The notes under the pieces were generated by a model that was not told the DNA's origin, ran no database searches, and saw nothing but the letters and a program-made list of their open reading frames with translations. Positions 52,601 to 59,822 of a DNA stretch of 64,000 bases are shown here, in pieces. Within the stretch, counting starts at the first letter, position 1. Every line of letters starts with the position of its first letter. The DNA lies in contig CAUVDV010000001.1 in the NCBI GenBank assembly GCA_963550755.1, positions 23,396 through 87,395 on the forward strand, given 5' to 3'. The DNA comes from W11650 sp963550755 (GTDB lineage Bacteria > Bacillota > Clostridia > Lachnospirales > Vallitaleaceae). The position numbers were made by a program, and so were the translations under genes.

Positions 52601-53533
52601 TTATGAATATAAGCGCAAGCCCTCTTCCACCATATTCCAAAACTTATCAACATCAATATTAATCGCTACGTCCGCCGTGGCTTCGCGTTTCATGTAGCCA
52701 AAATAATCGCAGTTGGTCCGGCCGTAGGATTGAATGCTTCTATGCTCAATTTCGGCGTTCATGGCTTTGACTGTCAGCACGGTCGGATCAATCAAATAAG
52801 CAATCGTAATCGGATCATGCAGCGGCCCGCCTTCCCAGCCGAAAATTTCCTTTTGCGTCCGGCAAAAATGCCCCATCAGATCGACAAATAAGCCCGAAGC
52901 CTTATTGCCGATTTTGCCCATTCGTTCGACAATCGCCGGATAACACAGCGCCTTGCGGGTGACATCCAAGCCGACCATCACCAGCGGCCGGCCGGCGCTA
53001 AAGCAAACATGCGCCGCATCGGCATCGGCAAAAATATTAAACTCCGCCGCCGGAGTGACATTGCCGTTAGTATAAGCGCCGCCCATCAGCACGATCTTTT
53101 TGATTTTTTCAATAATTCTTGGCTCCATCCGCATCGCCATCGCCAAATTGGTCATTGGCCCGGTCGTTACCATGGTAATATCACCGGCCGAATCCATCAG
53201 CGTCCTGACGATAAAGGAAACCGCATGTTCTTTTTCCAGTTCCCGGGTCAGCGGAGAAAAAACCGGGCCGTCCAAGCCCGTTTTTCCATGAATATCGCCG
53301 GCCGTCACCTTTTCCCGCACCATCGGCTGTCCGCAACCGGCGTAAACCGGCACGTTCAAATTCAAATGCTGGACTATGTTTAAAGCATTGCGCTGGGTAT
53401 TATCCAAGGTTTGATTGCCGGCTACCACTGTAATGCCCAAAAGTTCAATGGCCGGACTTTTAGCCGCCAGCATAATCGCCACCGCATCGTCATGTCCGGG
53501 ATCACAGTCTAATATAATCTTTGTTTTTTCCAT
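52601..53533 (-). CDS. Inosine/uridine-preferring nucleoside hydrolase
   Basis: A 310-residue nucleoside hydrolase. The Ca2+-binding Asp cluster DCDPGHDDAVAIMLAA (about 9-24) is intact, and other family segments are TVVAGNQTLDNTQRNA, ITMVTTGPMTNLAMA, MGGAYTNGNVTPAAEFN and GGPLHDPITIAYLID. It splits the N-glycosidic bond of ribonucleosides to base plus ribose. It follows the BMP-type importer genes after a gap of about 130 bases and precedes the amidohydrolases and ribokinase, the logical order for nucleoside use as carbon source. Confidence 0.94.
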   Translation of the reverse strand: MEKTKIILDCDPGHDDAVAIMLAAKSPAIELLGITVVAGNQTLDNTQRNALNIVQHLNLNVPVYAGCGQPMVREKVTAGDIHGKTGLDGPVFSPLTRELEKEHAVSFIVRTLMDSAGDITMVTTGPMTNLAMAMRMEPRIIEKIKKIVLMGGAYTNGNVTPAAEFNIFADADAAHVCFSAGRPLVMVGLDVTRKALCYPAIVERMGKIGNKASGLFVDLMGHFCRTQKEIFGWEGGPLHDPITIAYLIDPTVLTVKAMNAEIEHRSIQSYGRTNCDYFGYMKREATADVAINIDVDKFWNMVEEGLRLYS

Positions 53534-53665
53534 TTTGTTCTCCTTTTTGTTAAGTGCTTTACCTTTGACGCCGCCGCTTTCCCTTATTTTCCGGCTGCCA
53601 AGGATAAGTTAAATAAACGATCCGCTTTCCGCCGCTGCCGATAAACCACATTTTGAGGGAGGCGG

Positions 53666-54601
53666 TTAATTAGTCATCAGCGACGACTCCTTTTTCTTAT
53701 GCGCTTTAATCTTAATAAACATCGACACCGCCAGCACTAAAATCGTCACCAGATACGGCATCATTAGCACAAACTGAGCTGGGAAGCCATAGGCCTGCAG
53801 CCGAGCGCCGATCGAGTCAGCAAAGCCGAACAACAAGCACCCGACCGCCGTCAGCACCGGATCGGCGCCGCCGAAATACATGGCCGCTACGCCCATAAAA
53901 CCGCGGCTATTTGTCATATTTTCCACAAACTGCCGGCTGTAACCCAGCGATAAATGAGCGCCGGCTAAACCGCCGATAATCCCGGAAATAAACATGGCCT
54001 GATACTTAACGGCATTGACATGAATACCGGCGGTCTGCGCCGCTACCGGCAGCTTGCCAACTGCCCGCAGCCGCAGTCCCCAAACGGTTTTATAAAACAA
54101 AAACTGCAGAAAGACAATAAACACCAGCACGAACCACTCGGTCAGACTCCAATCATTTAAAACCTCGCCAATCACTGGAATATTCTTTAGAAAAGCAAAG
54201 GAAACCCTCGGAATCGGCACAATTGACGGATTGGAAAAGGTTCCGTTAGTCTTAAAAATAACCTGCATTAAAAACTTGGTAACGGCGATTGCCAGTAAAT
54301 TAATGCCCATGCCAATCGCGCAAATTTCAGAATTATACCGAATATGACCAACCGCCATAATCATGGCAATCAGCCCGCCAGCTAACATGGCCGCCAGCAC
54401 ACCGGCCAGCCAGCTGCCGGTAAAATAACTGACCGCCACTGCCGTAAACGCTCCCACCAGCATGATGCCTTCGGTACCGATATTTAAAATATTGGCCTGC
54501 TGGGTAATCGCTGCGCACAGCGCCGCGTAAATGATGGGAGTCGAGGCCCGAAAGGTTGCGTACAGCAAAGAAAGATTAAAGATTTTCGCCAGATTTTCCA
54601 T
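53666..54601 (-). CDS. BMP-type nucleoside ABC transporter permease 2
   Basis: A 311-residue permease with 8-9 helices; conserved segments QANILNIGTEGIMLVGA and GLRLRAVGKLPVAAQTAGIHVN parallel the family. It is orthologous in position to the gene at 26455, but its sequence is clearly different. Its start overlaps the end of permease 1 by 26 bases. Confidence 0.92.
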   Translation of the reverse strand: MENLAKIFNLSLLYATFRASTPIIYAALCAAITQQANILNIGTEGIMLVGAFTAVAVSYFTGSWLAGVLAAMLAGGLIAMIMAVGHIRYNSEICAIGMGINLLAIAVTKFLMQVIFKTNGTFSNPSIVPIPRVSFAFLKNIPVIGEVLNDWSLTEWFVLVFIVFLQFLFYKTVWGLRLRAVGKLPVAAQTAGIHVNAVKYQAMFISGIIGGLAGAHLSLGYSRQFVENMTNSRGFMGVAAMYFGGADPVLTAVGCLLFGFADSIGARLQAYGFPAQFVLMMPYLVTILVLAVSMFIKIKAHKKKESSLMTN

Positions 54602-55679
54602 TATTTTCGCTCCCTCCTTCGGTCTGTCCGCTTACCTGCGGCCGCATTTTTTTTAATTTAGAAAGAAATGAGGATCTTGCTTTCCATTGAAACAGCAGTT
54701 CCATCGTAGCCACAATGATGAAAACGGCGGAAATGGTATCCACAATTGATTTCGGCACGCCGGTTGACTGCTGCATGGCCATGGCGCCTGATTTGAGCGC
54801 TCCCAAAAAGAATGCCATAAAGGGAGTAAAAATCAAATTGGATTTGACGATCAAAGCTGCCAACATTCCGTTCGTTCCCAAATCGCGGGCAAAGTTATCC
54901 AAGTAATAACCATGCACCCCTAGCACCTCAATGCAGCCGGCGATTCCGCCCAGCACTCCGGATAAAATCATGGCCTGAATGAATACCTTTTTAGAAGAAA
55001 TCCCGACATAATCGGCATGATACGGATTGGTGCCGACGGTTCGGATCTTGTAGCCCCATTTGGTTTTATACAGCATAAAAACTACCAGCCCGACAATGAG
55101 CGCCGCCAAAAAAATACCGGCGTTGGCCGAAGACGGCTTCATAATCTTAGGGATCGTTACCAGTACCGGATCCGACTGCGGATTGGCGGTACCGGCACTC
55201 ATTGGCCCGCTGACCAGGTAGGAACCAATATAAAGCGCTACCGTATTCATCAAAATAGTAACGCAAACTTCAGAGACATCATAATATGCTCTTAAAAAAG
55301 CCGGGATGCAGGCCCATAATCCGGCCACCACCATCGCTCCCAAAAAGCAAGCCACGATCAGCAGCGGCTTCGGTAAAAAGCCCCAATTAATGCCGATATA
55401 CGCAGCCGCGATTCCGCCCAGGCAGACTTCGCCTTCAACGCCGACATTAAAGGCGCCGGCCTTGGCCGCCACCGCAAAAGCTGTGGAGGTTAAAAGCAAA
55501 GGTGTAAAGCCGGCAATCGTATTGCCCAGACCCAGCCTGGTGCCAAATGCTCCCTTTAAAACTGCCCGGTAAGCGCTGATGGGATTTTCTCCAATTGCTA
55601 AAATAAAAATTGCTCCGATCGCCAGCACCAGGCAAAGAGTCAATCCTATTTTTATAATTGCCCTGACTGATTGATTCAT
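54576..55679 (-). CDS. BMP-type nucleoside ABC transporter permease 1
   Basis: A 367-residue permease with about ten helices. Family segments: KAGAFNVGVEGEVCLGGIAAAY and WGYKIRTVGTNPYHADYVGI. Its start overlaps the ATPase stop by four bases (ATGA), and its long Lys/Arg tail overlaps the next permease start. It forms the channel with 53666. Confidence 0.92.
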   Translation of the reverse strand: MNQSVRAIIKIGLTLCLVLAIGAIFILAIGENPISAYRAVLKGAFGTRLGLGNTIAGFTPLLLTSTAFAVAAKAGAFNVGVEGEVCLGGIAAAYIGINWGFLPKPLLIVACFLGAMVVAGLWACIPAFLRAYYDVSEVCVTILMNTVALYIGSYLVSGPMSAGTANPQSDPVLVTIPKIMKPSSANAGIFLAALIVGLVVFMLYKTKWGYKIRTVGTNPYHADYVGISSKKVFIQAMILSGVLGGIAGCIEVLGVHGYYLDNFARDLGTNGMLAALIVKSNLIFTPFMAFFLGALKSGAMAMQQSTGVPKSIVDTISAVFIIVATMELLFQWKARSSFLSKLKKMRPQVSGQTEGGSENNGKSGENL

Positions 55680-57208
55680 GACTCTTCTCCTCCTTCTGCC
55701 GCTCTCGCCCCCATCATCAAAAGACCCAAATTATTTTCATTGGCATCTTGAGCCGGCATTTCACCGGTAATTTGCCCTTCATGCATCACCAAAATCCGAT
55801 CCGACAGCGAAATAATTTCCTCCAGCTCAGCCGATACCAAAAGCACCCCGGCTCCTTCTTTTTTGGCTTTTTCCAAGGCGGAACGGATAATTTCAATCGC
55901 CCCGACGTCTATGCCGCGCGTCGGCTGGGAAGCAACCAACAGTTTTTTCTTCATGGAAACTTCCCGGGCAACCACTACTTTTTGAGCATTGCCGCCGGAT
56001 AAGGACGAAGCTGTCAGCTTATAATCGGCCGGCCGAATATCAAACTGCTTGACCAACTCCCCGGCGTATTGAGCCTGTGCCTGCTGATTCCTTAGAATTC
56101 CTTTGGAAAAGCGGGGCTGATCAATCTCCACCGCCACCAGATTATCCTCTATGCTCATTTCTCGGTTCAGTCCCCGGACATTGCGATCCTCAGGGATATG
56201 CGCTAGACCGGCGCGCCGCACTTCCCGCGGGCTTTTGTTGGTCACGTCCCGCCCGTTTAACAGCACCTGTCCTTTTTCCGTCCGGCGTAAGCCCGTAATC
56301 GCCTCAATCAGCTCCGACTGGCCATTGCCGTCAATACCGGCAATCCCGACAATTTCTCCTTCCTTTACGGACAATGACAATCCTCTGATTTTAGAGGATT
56401 CCTTTTGGCTCGGAATCCACACATCTTTGACTTCCAGGATCTTTTCGCCGGGCCTGCCGTAATCCTTTTCAATATTCAGAAAAACCTCCCTGCCAATCAT
56501 GTCCTTGGTCAGCGCCAGCGGATTGGTTTCTTCCTTTGGCACCGTCCGAATATAATTGCCCTGCCGCATGACGCTGATCCGATCAGAAATTTCCATGACT
56601 TCATTTAACTTATGCGAAATAAATACGATTGATTTTTTTTCTTCTTTTAAATTCTTCAGGATTTCAAACAGTTTTGCGGTTTCCTGCGGCGTCAGCACCG
56701 CCGTTGGTTCGTCTAAAATGATAACCTCCGCTCCCCGCATCAAGGTCTTAATAATTTCAACTCTTTGTGCCTCGCCGACGGAAATCTGTCCCACCTTCTT
56801 ATCCAGCTGGATTTCCATGTTATACTGCTCAATATAGCGTCTGACGTCTTTTCTGGCCCGGTCAAAGTCAATGGTCAAGCCTTTTTTCGGCTCAAACCCC
56901 AAAATAATGTTTTCCAGAACCGTCAAATCATTAACCAGCACAAACTCCTGATGAACCATGCCGATCCCCAGCTGAATCGCCAGCCGCGGCTCCAGCTTCG
57001 GCATCATCTTGCCGCGCACGATAATCTCGCCGTCGTCAATCGGGTACATCCCGTACAGCAGCTTCATCATCGTTGACTTGCCGGCCCCATTTTCCCCGAT
57101 CAGAGAATGAATTTCGCCTTTTTTCAGTGTGAATTCGCCATGCCGGACCGCTCGGACCTCACCGAACGATTTCACAATATTATTCATTTCTACGATATAT
57201 TCGCTCAT
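55676..57208 (-). CDS. Nucleoside ABC transporter ATPase, tandem domains
   Basis: A 510-residue protein with two ABC domains: Walker A GENGAGKSTMMKL and Walker B VIILDEPTAVLTP in the first, degenerate Walker A GIDGNGQSELI and signature LSGGNAQKVVVAREV in the second, and SQPTRGIDVGAIE after it. It powers the importer made of 54576 and 53666 with the lipoprotein at 57466. ATG 57208 is preceded by GGGGG at five to six bases; a start four codons earlier is possible. Element B and a hairpin lie in the 245-base gap before it. Confidence 0.94.
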   Translation of the reverse strand: MSEYIVEMNNIVKSFGEVRAVRHGEFTLKKGEIHSLIGENGAGKSTMMKLLYGMYPIDDGEIIVRGKMMPKLEPRLAIQLGIGMVHQEFVLVNDLTVLENIILGFEPKKGLTIDFDRARKDVRRYIEQYNMEIQLDKKVGQISVGEAQRVEIIKTLMRGAEVIILDEPTAVLTPQETAKLFEILKNLKEEKKSIVFISHKLNEVMEISDRISVMRQGNYIRTVPKEETNPLALTKDMIGREVFLNIEKDYGRPGEKILEVKDVWIPSQKESSKIRGLSLSVKEGEIVGIAGIDGNGQSELIEAITGLRRTEKGQVLLNGRDVTNKSPREVRRAGLAHIPEDRNVRGLNREMSIEDNLVAVEIDQPRFSKGILRNQQAQAQYAGELVKQFDIRPADYKLTASSLSGGNAQKVVVAREVSMKKKLLVASQPTRGIDVGAIEIIRSALEKAKKEGAGVLLVSAELEEIISLSDRILVMHEGQITGEMPAQDANENNLGLLMMGARAAEGGEES

Positions 57209-57220
57209 TTTTTCCCCCAT

Positions 57221-57368
57221 TTGCGGCCAAGTTCAGGCAAGCAGATATTTAGCTTGCTCTGCCGGGAAAAGCTTGCCCTCCGGAGGCATATCAGGCATAA
57301 ATATCCATTTGCTTAAGGCCGCACTCATATTCACTGATATATCGGCGAATATGAGTGTCTTGTCTGAA
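57221..57368 (-). repeat. Hairpin-rich intergenic element, copy B
   Basis: On the minus strand: hairpin CACTCATATTC/GAATATGAGTG (arms 57322-57332 and 57347-57357), then CCTTAAGCAAATGGATATTT, a second arm ending AAATATCTGCTTGCCTGA and GGCCGCAA just before the ATPase ribosome-binding site. The flanks match element A at 41847-41977 (TTAAGCAAAT.GATA and CTGCTTGCCT.A..GCCGCAA), while the first hairpin keeps its place but not its sequence. A frame ending LFPAEQAKYLLA crosses it, but it has no supported start. Confidence 0.5.
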
Positions 57369-57395
57369 CCATAACCTTTTTTTGTGCGGAAAAGC

Positions 57396-57456
57396 AAGCT
57401 GCTGCTTTGGGTAATTTTCTCGACTGACCGGCCGAAAACACCCATGGCAGCAGCTT
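57396..57456 (-). terminator. Intercistronic hairpin after the second BMP lipoprotein gene
   Basis: AAGCTGCTGC (arm at 57447-57456 on the minus strand) pairs with GCAGCAGCTT (57405-57396), extended by GGGT/ACCC. Only a short T run follows, so it is probably a partial terminator that favours lipoprotein expression. It starts ten bases after the lipoprotein stop codon. Confidence 0.6.
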
Positions 57457-57465
57457 TTTTACGCT

Positions 57466-58596
57466 TTATTTCGGGCCAAAGCCTTCGTAATTTTGAACCT
57501 TAATTTCTCCGGAAATGATCTTTTGTTCCAATTCTTTGCATTTATCCACAATATCCTGCGGGAATTTATCGCCTAACGCTTCCTTGATCACGGAAAAATC
57601 GGTTAAGCTGACGCCGCCTTCTTTTAAGCTGAGATACTGGGTGCTGCCGCCTTGGAACGTGCCTTTAACGACGGATTCGATAACCAGGTAGCAAGCGTTG
57701 TCCACTCTTTTTACCATTGAGGTCAGCACATGTCCGGGCTGATCGTTATCTTGATTTAAGTCTACGCCGATGGCATATTTTTTGGCTTCTTTGGCTGCTT
57801 CCAAGATACCGGAACCGGTGCCGGAGGCCACGTTCATAACGATATCTGCGCCCTGCTCATATTGAGCCAAAGTTAATTCTTTCCCCTTTAACGGGTCAAT
57901 CCAGCTGCCGGCAAACGCCTGCAAAATCTTGATATCCGGGTCAATATATTTGGCGCCCTGTTCATAGCCAATATAAAAATCATGCAGCACCGGAATATCC
58001 ATACCGCCGACCCAGCCAATAATCTTTTCCGAATTGACGCCGTCAATATCCGTTTTTTGAGTAAACATGGCTGCAGCTGCCCCGGCTAAGAACGAACCTT
58101 CGTTTTGCGCAAAGCTGATCGACTCAACCGTCGGCAGGTCAACCGTCGTATCAATAACCGCGAACTTAACATTCGGGTAGTTCTCGGCATGCTCGGTAAT
58201 ATAATCAGCAATATTAGACGAAGCACCGATCACCAGATCATAGCCTTCCTCACAGGCTGCTACCAAGTTTGCTTCCCATTCCTGAGCGGTCGTTCCTTCC
58301 AAAGATTTCAACTCAATGTCAAAATCAGCTTTGGCTCTTTCTGCTCCGGCGTTACAGGAATCGTTATACGATTTGTCGCCCAGATTTCCGGTATAAACAA
58401 TACATACTCTGACTTTCTTGCCTTCCTCGGTTTTGGCAGTTTCTTCCTTCTTGCCTTCCTCGGTCTTGGCGGTTTCTTCTTTCTTGCCTTCTTCAGTTTT
58501 GGTGGTTTCTTCTTTCTTGCCGCTGTCCGTACCGCCGCATGCCGCCAAACTCAAACACAGCAAGCATGCCATTAACCAACTTAATACTTTTTTCAT
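57466..58596 (-). CDS. BMP-family nucleoside-binding lipoprotein
   Basis: A 376-residue lipoprotein: signal MKKVLSWLMACLLCLSLAACGG with the lipobox LAAC (lipidated Cys about residue 20), a tether made of three 11-residue repeats (KKEETAKTEEG, about 28-60), and the BMP domain (VRVCIVYTGNLGDKSYNDS, ISFAQNEGSFLAGAAAAMF). The tether repeats are also near-perfect 33-base repeats in DNA. The domain binds nucleosides for the importer at 53666-57208. Adjacent nucleoside hydrolase and ribokinase support purine or pyrimidine ribonucleosides as ligands. A LacI-type operator palindrome lies 27 bases ahead of the start. Confidence 0.93.
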   Translation of the reverse strand: MKKVLSWLMACLLCLSLAACGGTDSGKKEETTKTEEGKKEETAKTEEGKKEETAKTEEGKKVRVCIVYTGNLGDKSYNDSCNAGAERAKADFDIELKSLEGTTAQEWEANLVAACEEGYDLVIGASSNIADYITEHAENYPNVKFAVIDTTVDLPTVESISFAQNEGSFLAGAAAAMFTQKTDIDGVNSEKIIGWVGGMDIPVLHDFYIGYEQGAKYIDPDIKILQAFAGSWIDPLKGKELTLAQYEQGADIVMNVASGTGSGILEAAKEAKKYAIGVDLNQDNDQPGHVLTSMVKRVDNACYLVIESVVKGTFQGGSTQYLSLKEGGVSLTDFSVIKEALGDKFPQDIVDKCKELEQKIISGEIKVQNYEGFGPK

Positions 58597-58622
58597 TTGC
58601 TTCCCCTTTCTTTTTTTGGCTT

Positions 58623-58638
58623 AGGAAAATGTTTTCCT
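58623..58638 (-). promoter_or_regulatory. LacI-type operator palindrome
   Basis: AGGAAAA-TG-TTTTCCT, a perfect 7+7 palindrome with a two-base centre. It lies downstream of the predicted promoter, between it and the lipoprotein start, so a bound repressor would block elongation. Half-sites of the same type occur before the LacI-fusion gene (59686-59692 and 59702-59708), which implies that the fusion regulator controls both. Confidence 0.65.
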
Positions 58639-58661
58639 ATACTTTTTTCTTTATCGGTTTC

Positions 58662-58690
58662 ATCTTAACGCTTTCCCTGACTCTTGTCAA
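58662..58690 (-). promoter_or_regulatory. Promoter of the nucleoside import operon with cre-like site
   Basis: Minus strand: TTGACA (58690-58685), 17-base spacer, TAAGAT (58667-58662). Overlapping it at 58676-58663 is GGAAAGCGTTAAGA, which agrees with the CcpA cre consensus at 12 of 14 positions, suggesting carbon catabolite repression on top of the LacI-type control. Confidence 0.55.
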
Positions 58691-59014
58691 TATCCTTTTG
58701 TTTTTTTGTATATTTTAAGATTATTTCGATGATATTTTTATGCAAATTAACGAAAAATCCGTAAAAAAGTTTGTTCTTGCTTTGCCGGCTGAAATTCCGC
58801 ACCGCTTACAGTTAGTCTTGCCGCCAACCATTTCTGTACTGCCGGATCATCTGCAATCAGACATATTACATTACCTTTTAAAATTTGAAGAACATAACAT
58901 GCTTGGCATCGGCGATAGTTTTAAACTAAAGAAACAGGATCATAAAATAAAAAAAATCTTAATTGACAAAGCCTAGGAAAATGCTTAAAATAAAGATAAA
59001 GAAAGGAATCCGCC
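58691..59014. other. AT-rich region before the Rpn remnant
   Basis: A 78-codon frame (58740-58976, plus strand, MQINEKSVKKFVLALPAE...) is open, with no ribosome-binding site and no recognised family. It could be a small gene or part of a decayed element linked to the following Rpn remnant. I see nothing else. Confidence 0.3.
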
Positions 59015-59555
59015 ATGGCCAAAGCAAAGAAACCAGCCGTTTATCAGGCGCATGATAAGTTTTTTAAGCTGACCTTTGCCGATCAAGGAGTAAAGGAAAG
59101 TTTTATCCAAACCTACCTGCCGAAGGAGTTACTTTGTTGACATTTGGGAAAGCCAGTTAGCTAAGAAAGAGAAGCTTACACCGATTTTGCCGGTTGTAAT
59201 TTATGAGGGTGAAAACAAATGGGACTATCCGCAGATTGGCGAATATTTTAAGGATTTACCGGACAAATGGAAAGTGTATTTGCCTCTGTATGAAACTCTG
59301 TTTTTGGACTTCTCCCTTGAAAAAAACGAAGATTTATTTGACCTTTTGAAAGGAGCCGATCCTATGAGAAAAACTAGTATCGAGAGATGGGAAGAGCGAA
59401 TTCGAAAAGAAGTAGTAAATACCGCCCGCGATGATATTTTAGCAGAAGGAATGGAAAAAGGCCGGAATGTTGAAAAACAAAGCATTGCTCAAAAAATGAA
59501 AAGCATGGGTTTTACTTTGGATGATATTCAAAAAGTAACCGGCCTGATGCTGTAA
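59015..59555 (+). pseudogene. Rpn/PD-(D/E)XK nuclease-family transposase remnant, internal deletion and frameshift
   Basis: The frame starts at ATG 59015 (MAKAKKPAVYQAHDKFFKLTF, the typical Rpn opening HDKFFK) and stops at 59140 after TYLPKELLC. Shifted by one base, it resumes at once with DIWESQLAKKEKLTPILPVVIYEGENKW, the post-catalytic RpnA-like segment, and runs to 59555 (a C-terminal tail with EGMEKGRNVEKQSIAQKMKSMG). The 60-100 residues that normally lie between, with the PD-(D/E)XK catalytic motif, are missing. Rpn proteins are recombination-promoting nucleases of limited mobility. A dead copy. Confidence 0.8.
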
Positions 59556-59610
59556 GCAGTTTTCAAAAAGGCAGCCCCTTAAACACCAACTATTTAAAAT
59601 TATGGGAAAG

Positions 59611-59665
59611 AGCAGGAAAGACTTATTCTTTTATCCAAAAGGATAGGTCTTTTTATAATCCTGCT
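59611..59665 (+). terminator. Hairpin terminator after the Rpn remnant
   Basis: Nested pairings AGCAGGA/TCCTGCT, AAAGAC/GTCTTT and TATCC-AAAA-GGATA with a T run in the 3' arm. It isolates the LacI-fusion gene from upstream transcription. Confidence 0.6.
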
Positions 59666-59685
59666 GACTATCCCACCGTTAAACC

Positions 59686-59739
59686 GTTTTCCTTTATTTT
59701 CGGAAAACTATTTACTTTTGGCGGTAATTCGGGTATGAT
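59686..59739 (+). promoter_or_regulatory. Promoter and operator-like repeats of the LacI-kinase fusion gene
   Basis: TTTACT (59711-59716), 17-base spacer, TATGAT (59734-59739). Just upstream GTTTTCC (59686-59692) and GGAAAAC (59702-59708) form an inverted repeat spaced by nine bases and share the GGAAAA/TTTTCC motif of the operator at 58623, suggesting autoregulation. Confidence 0.5.
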
Positions 59740-59822
59740 TAAATTACGGACTAATATGGATACGAAAAGTTAAATTAAAATAGATATGAACCATAAATAC
59801 AGCAGAATGGAGAGGGATTGTT

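Noticed and set aside
58740..58976. 78-codon gene
   Set aside because: No ribosome-binding site, no recognised family, AT-rich setting next to a decayed Rpn gene; described within the intergenic entry only.
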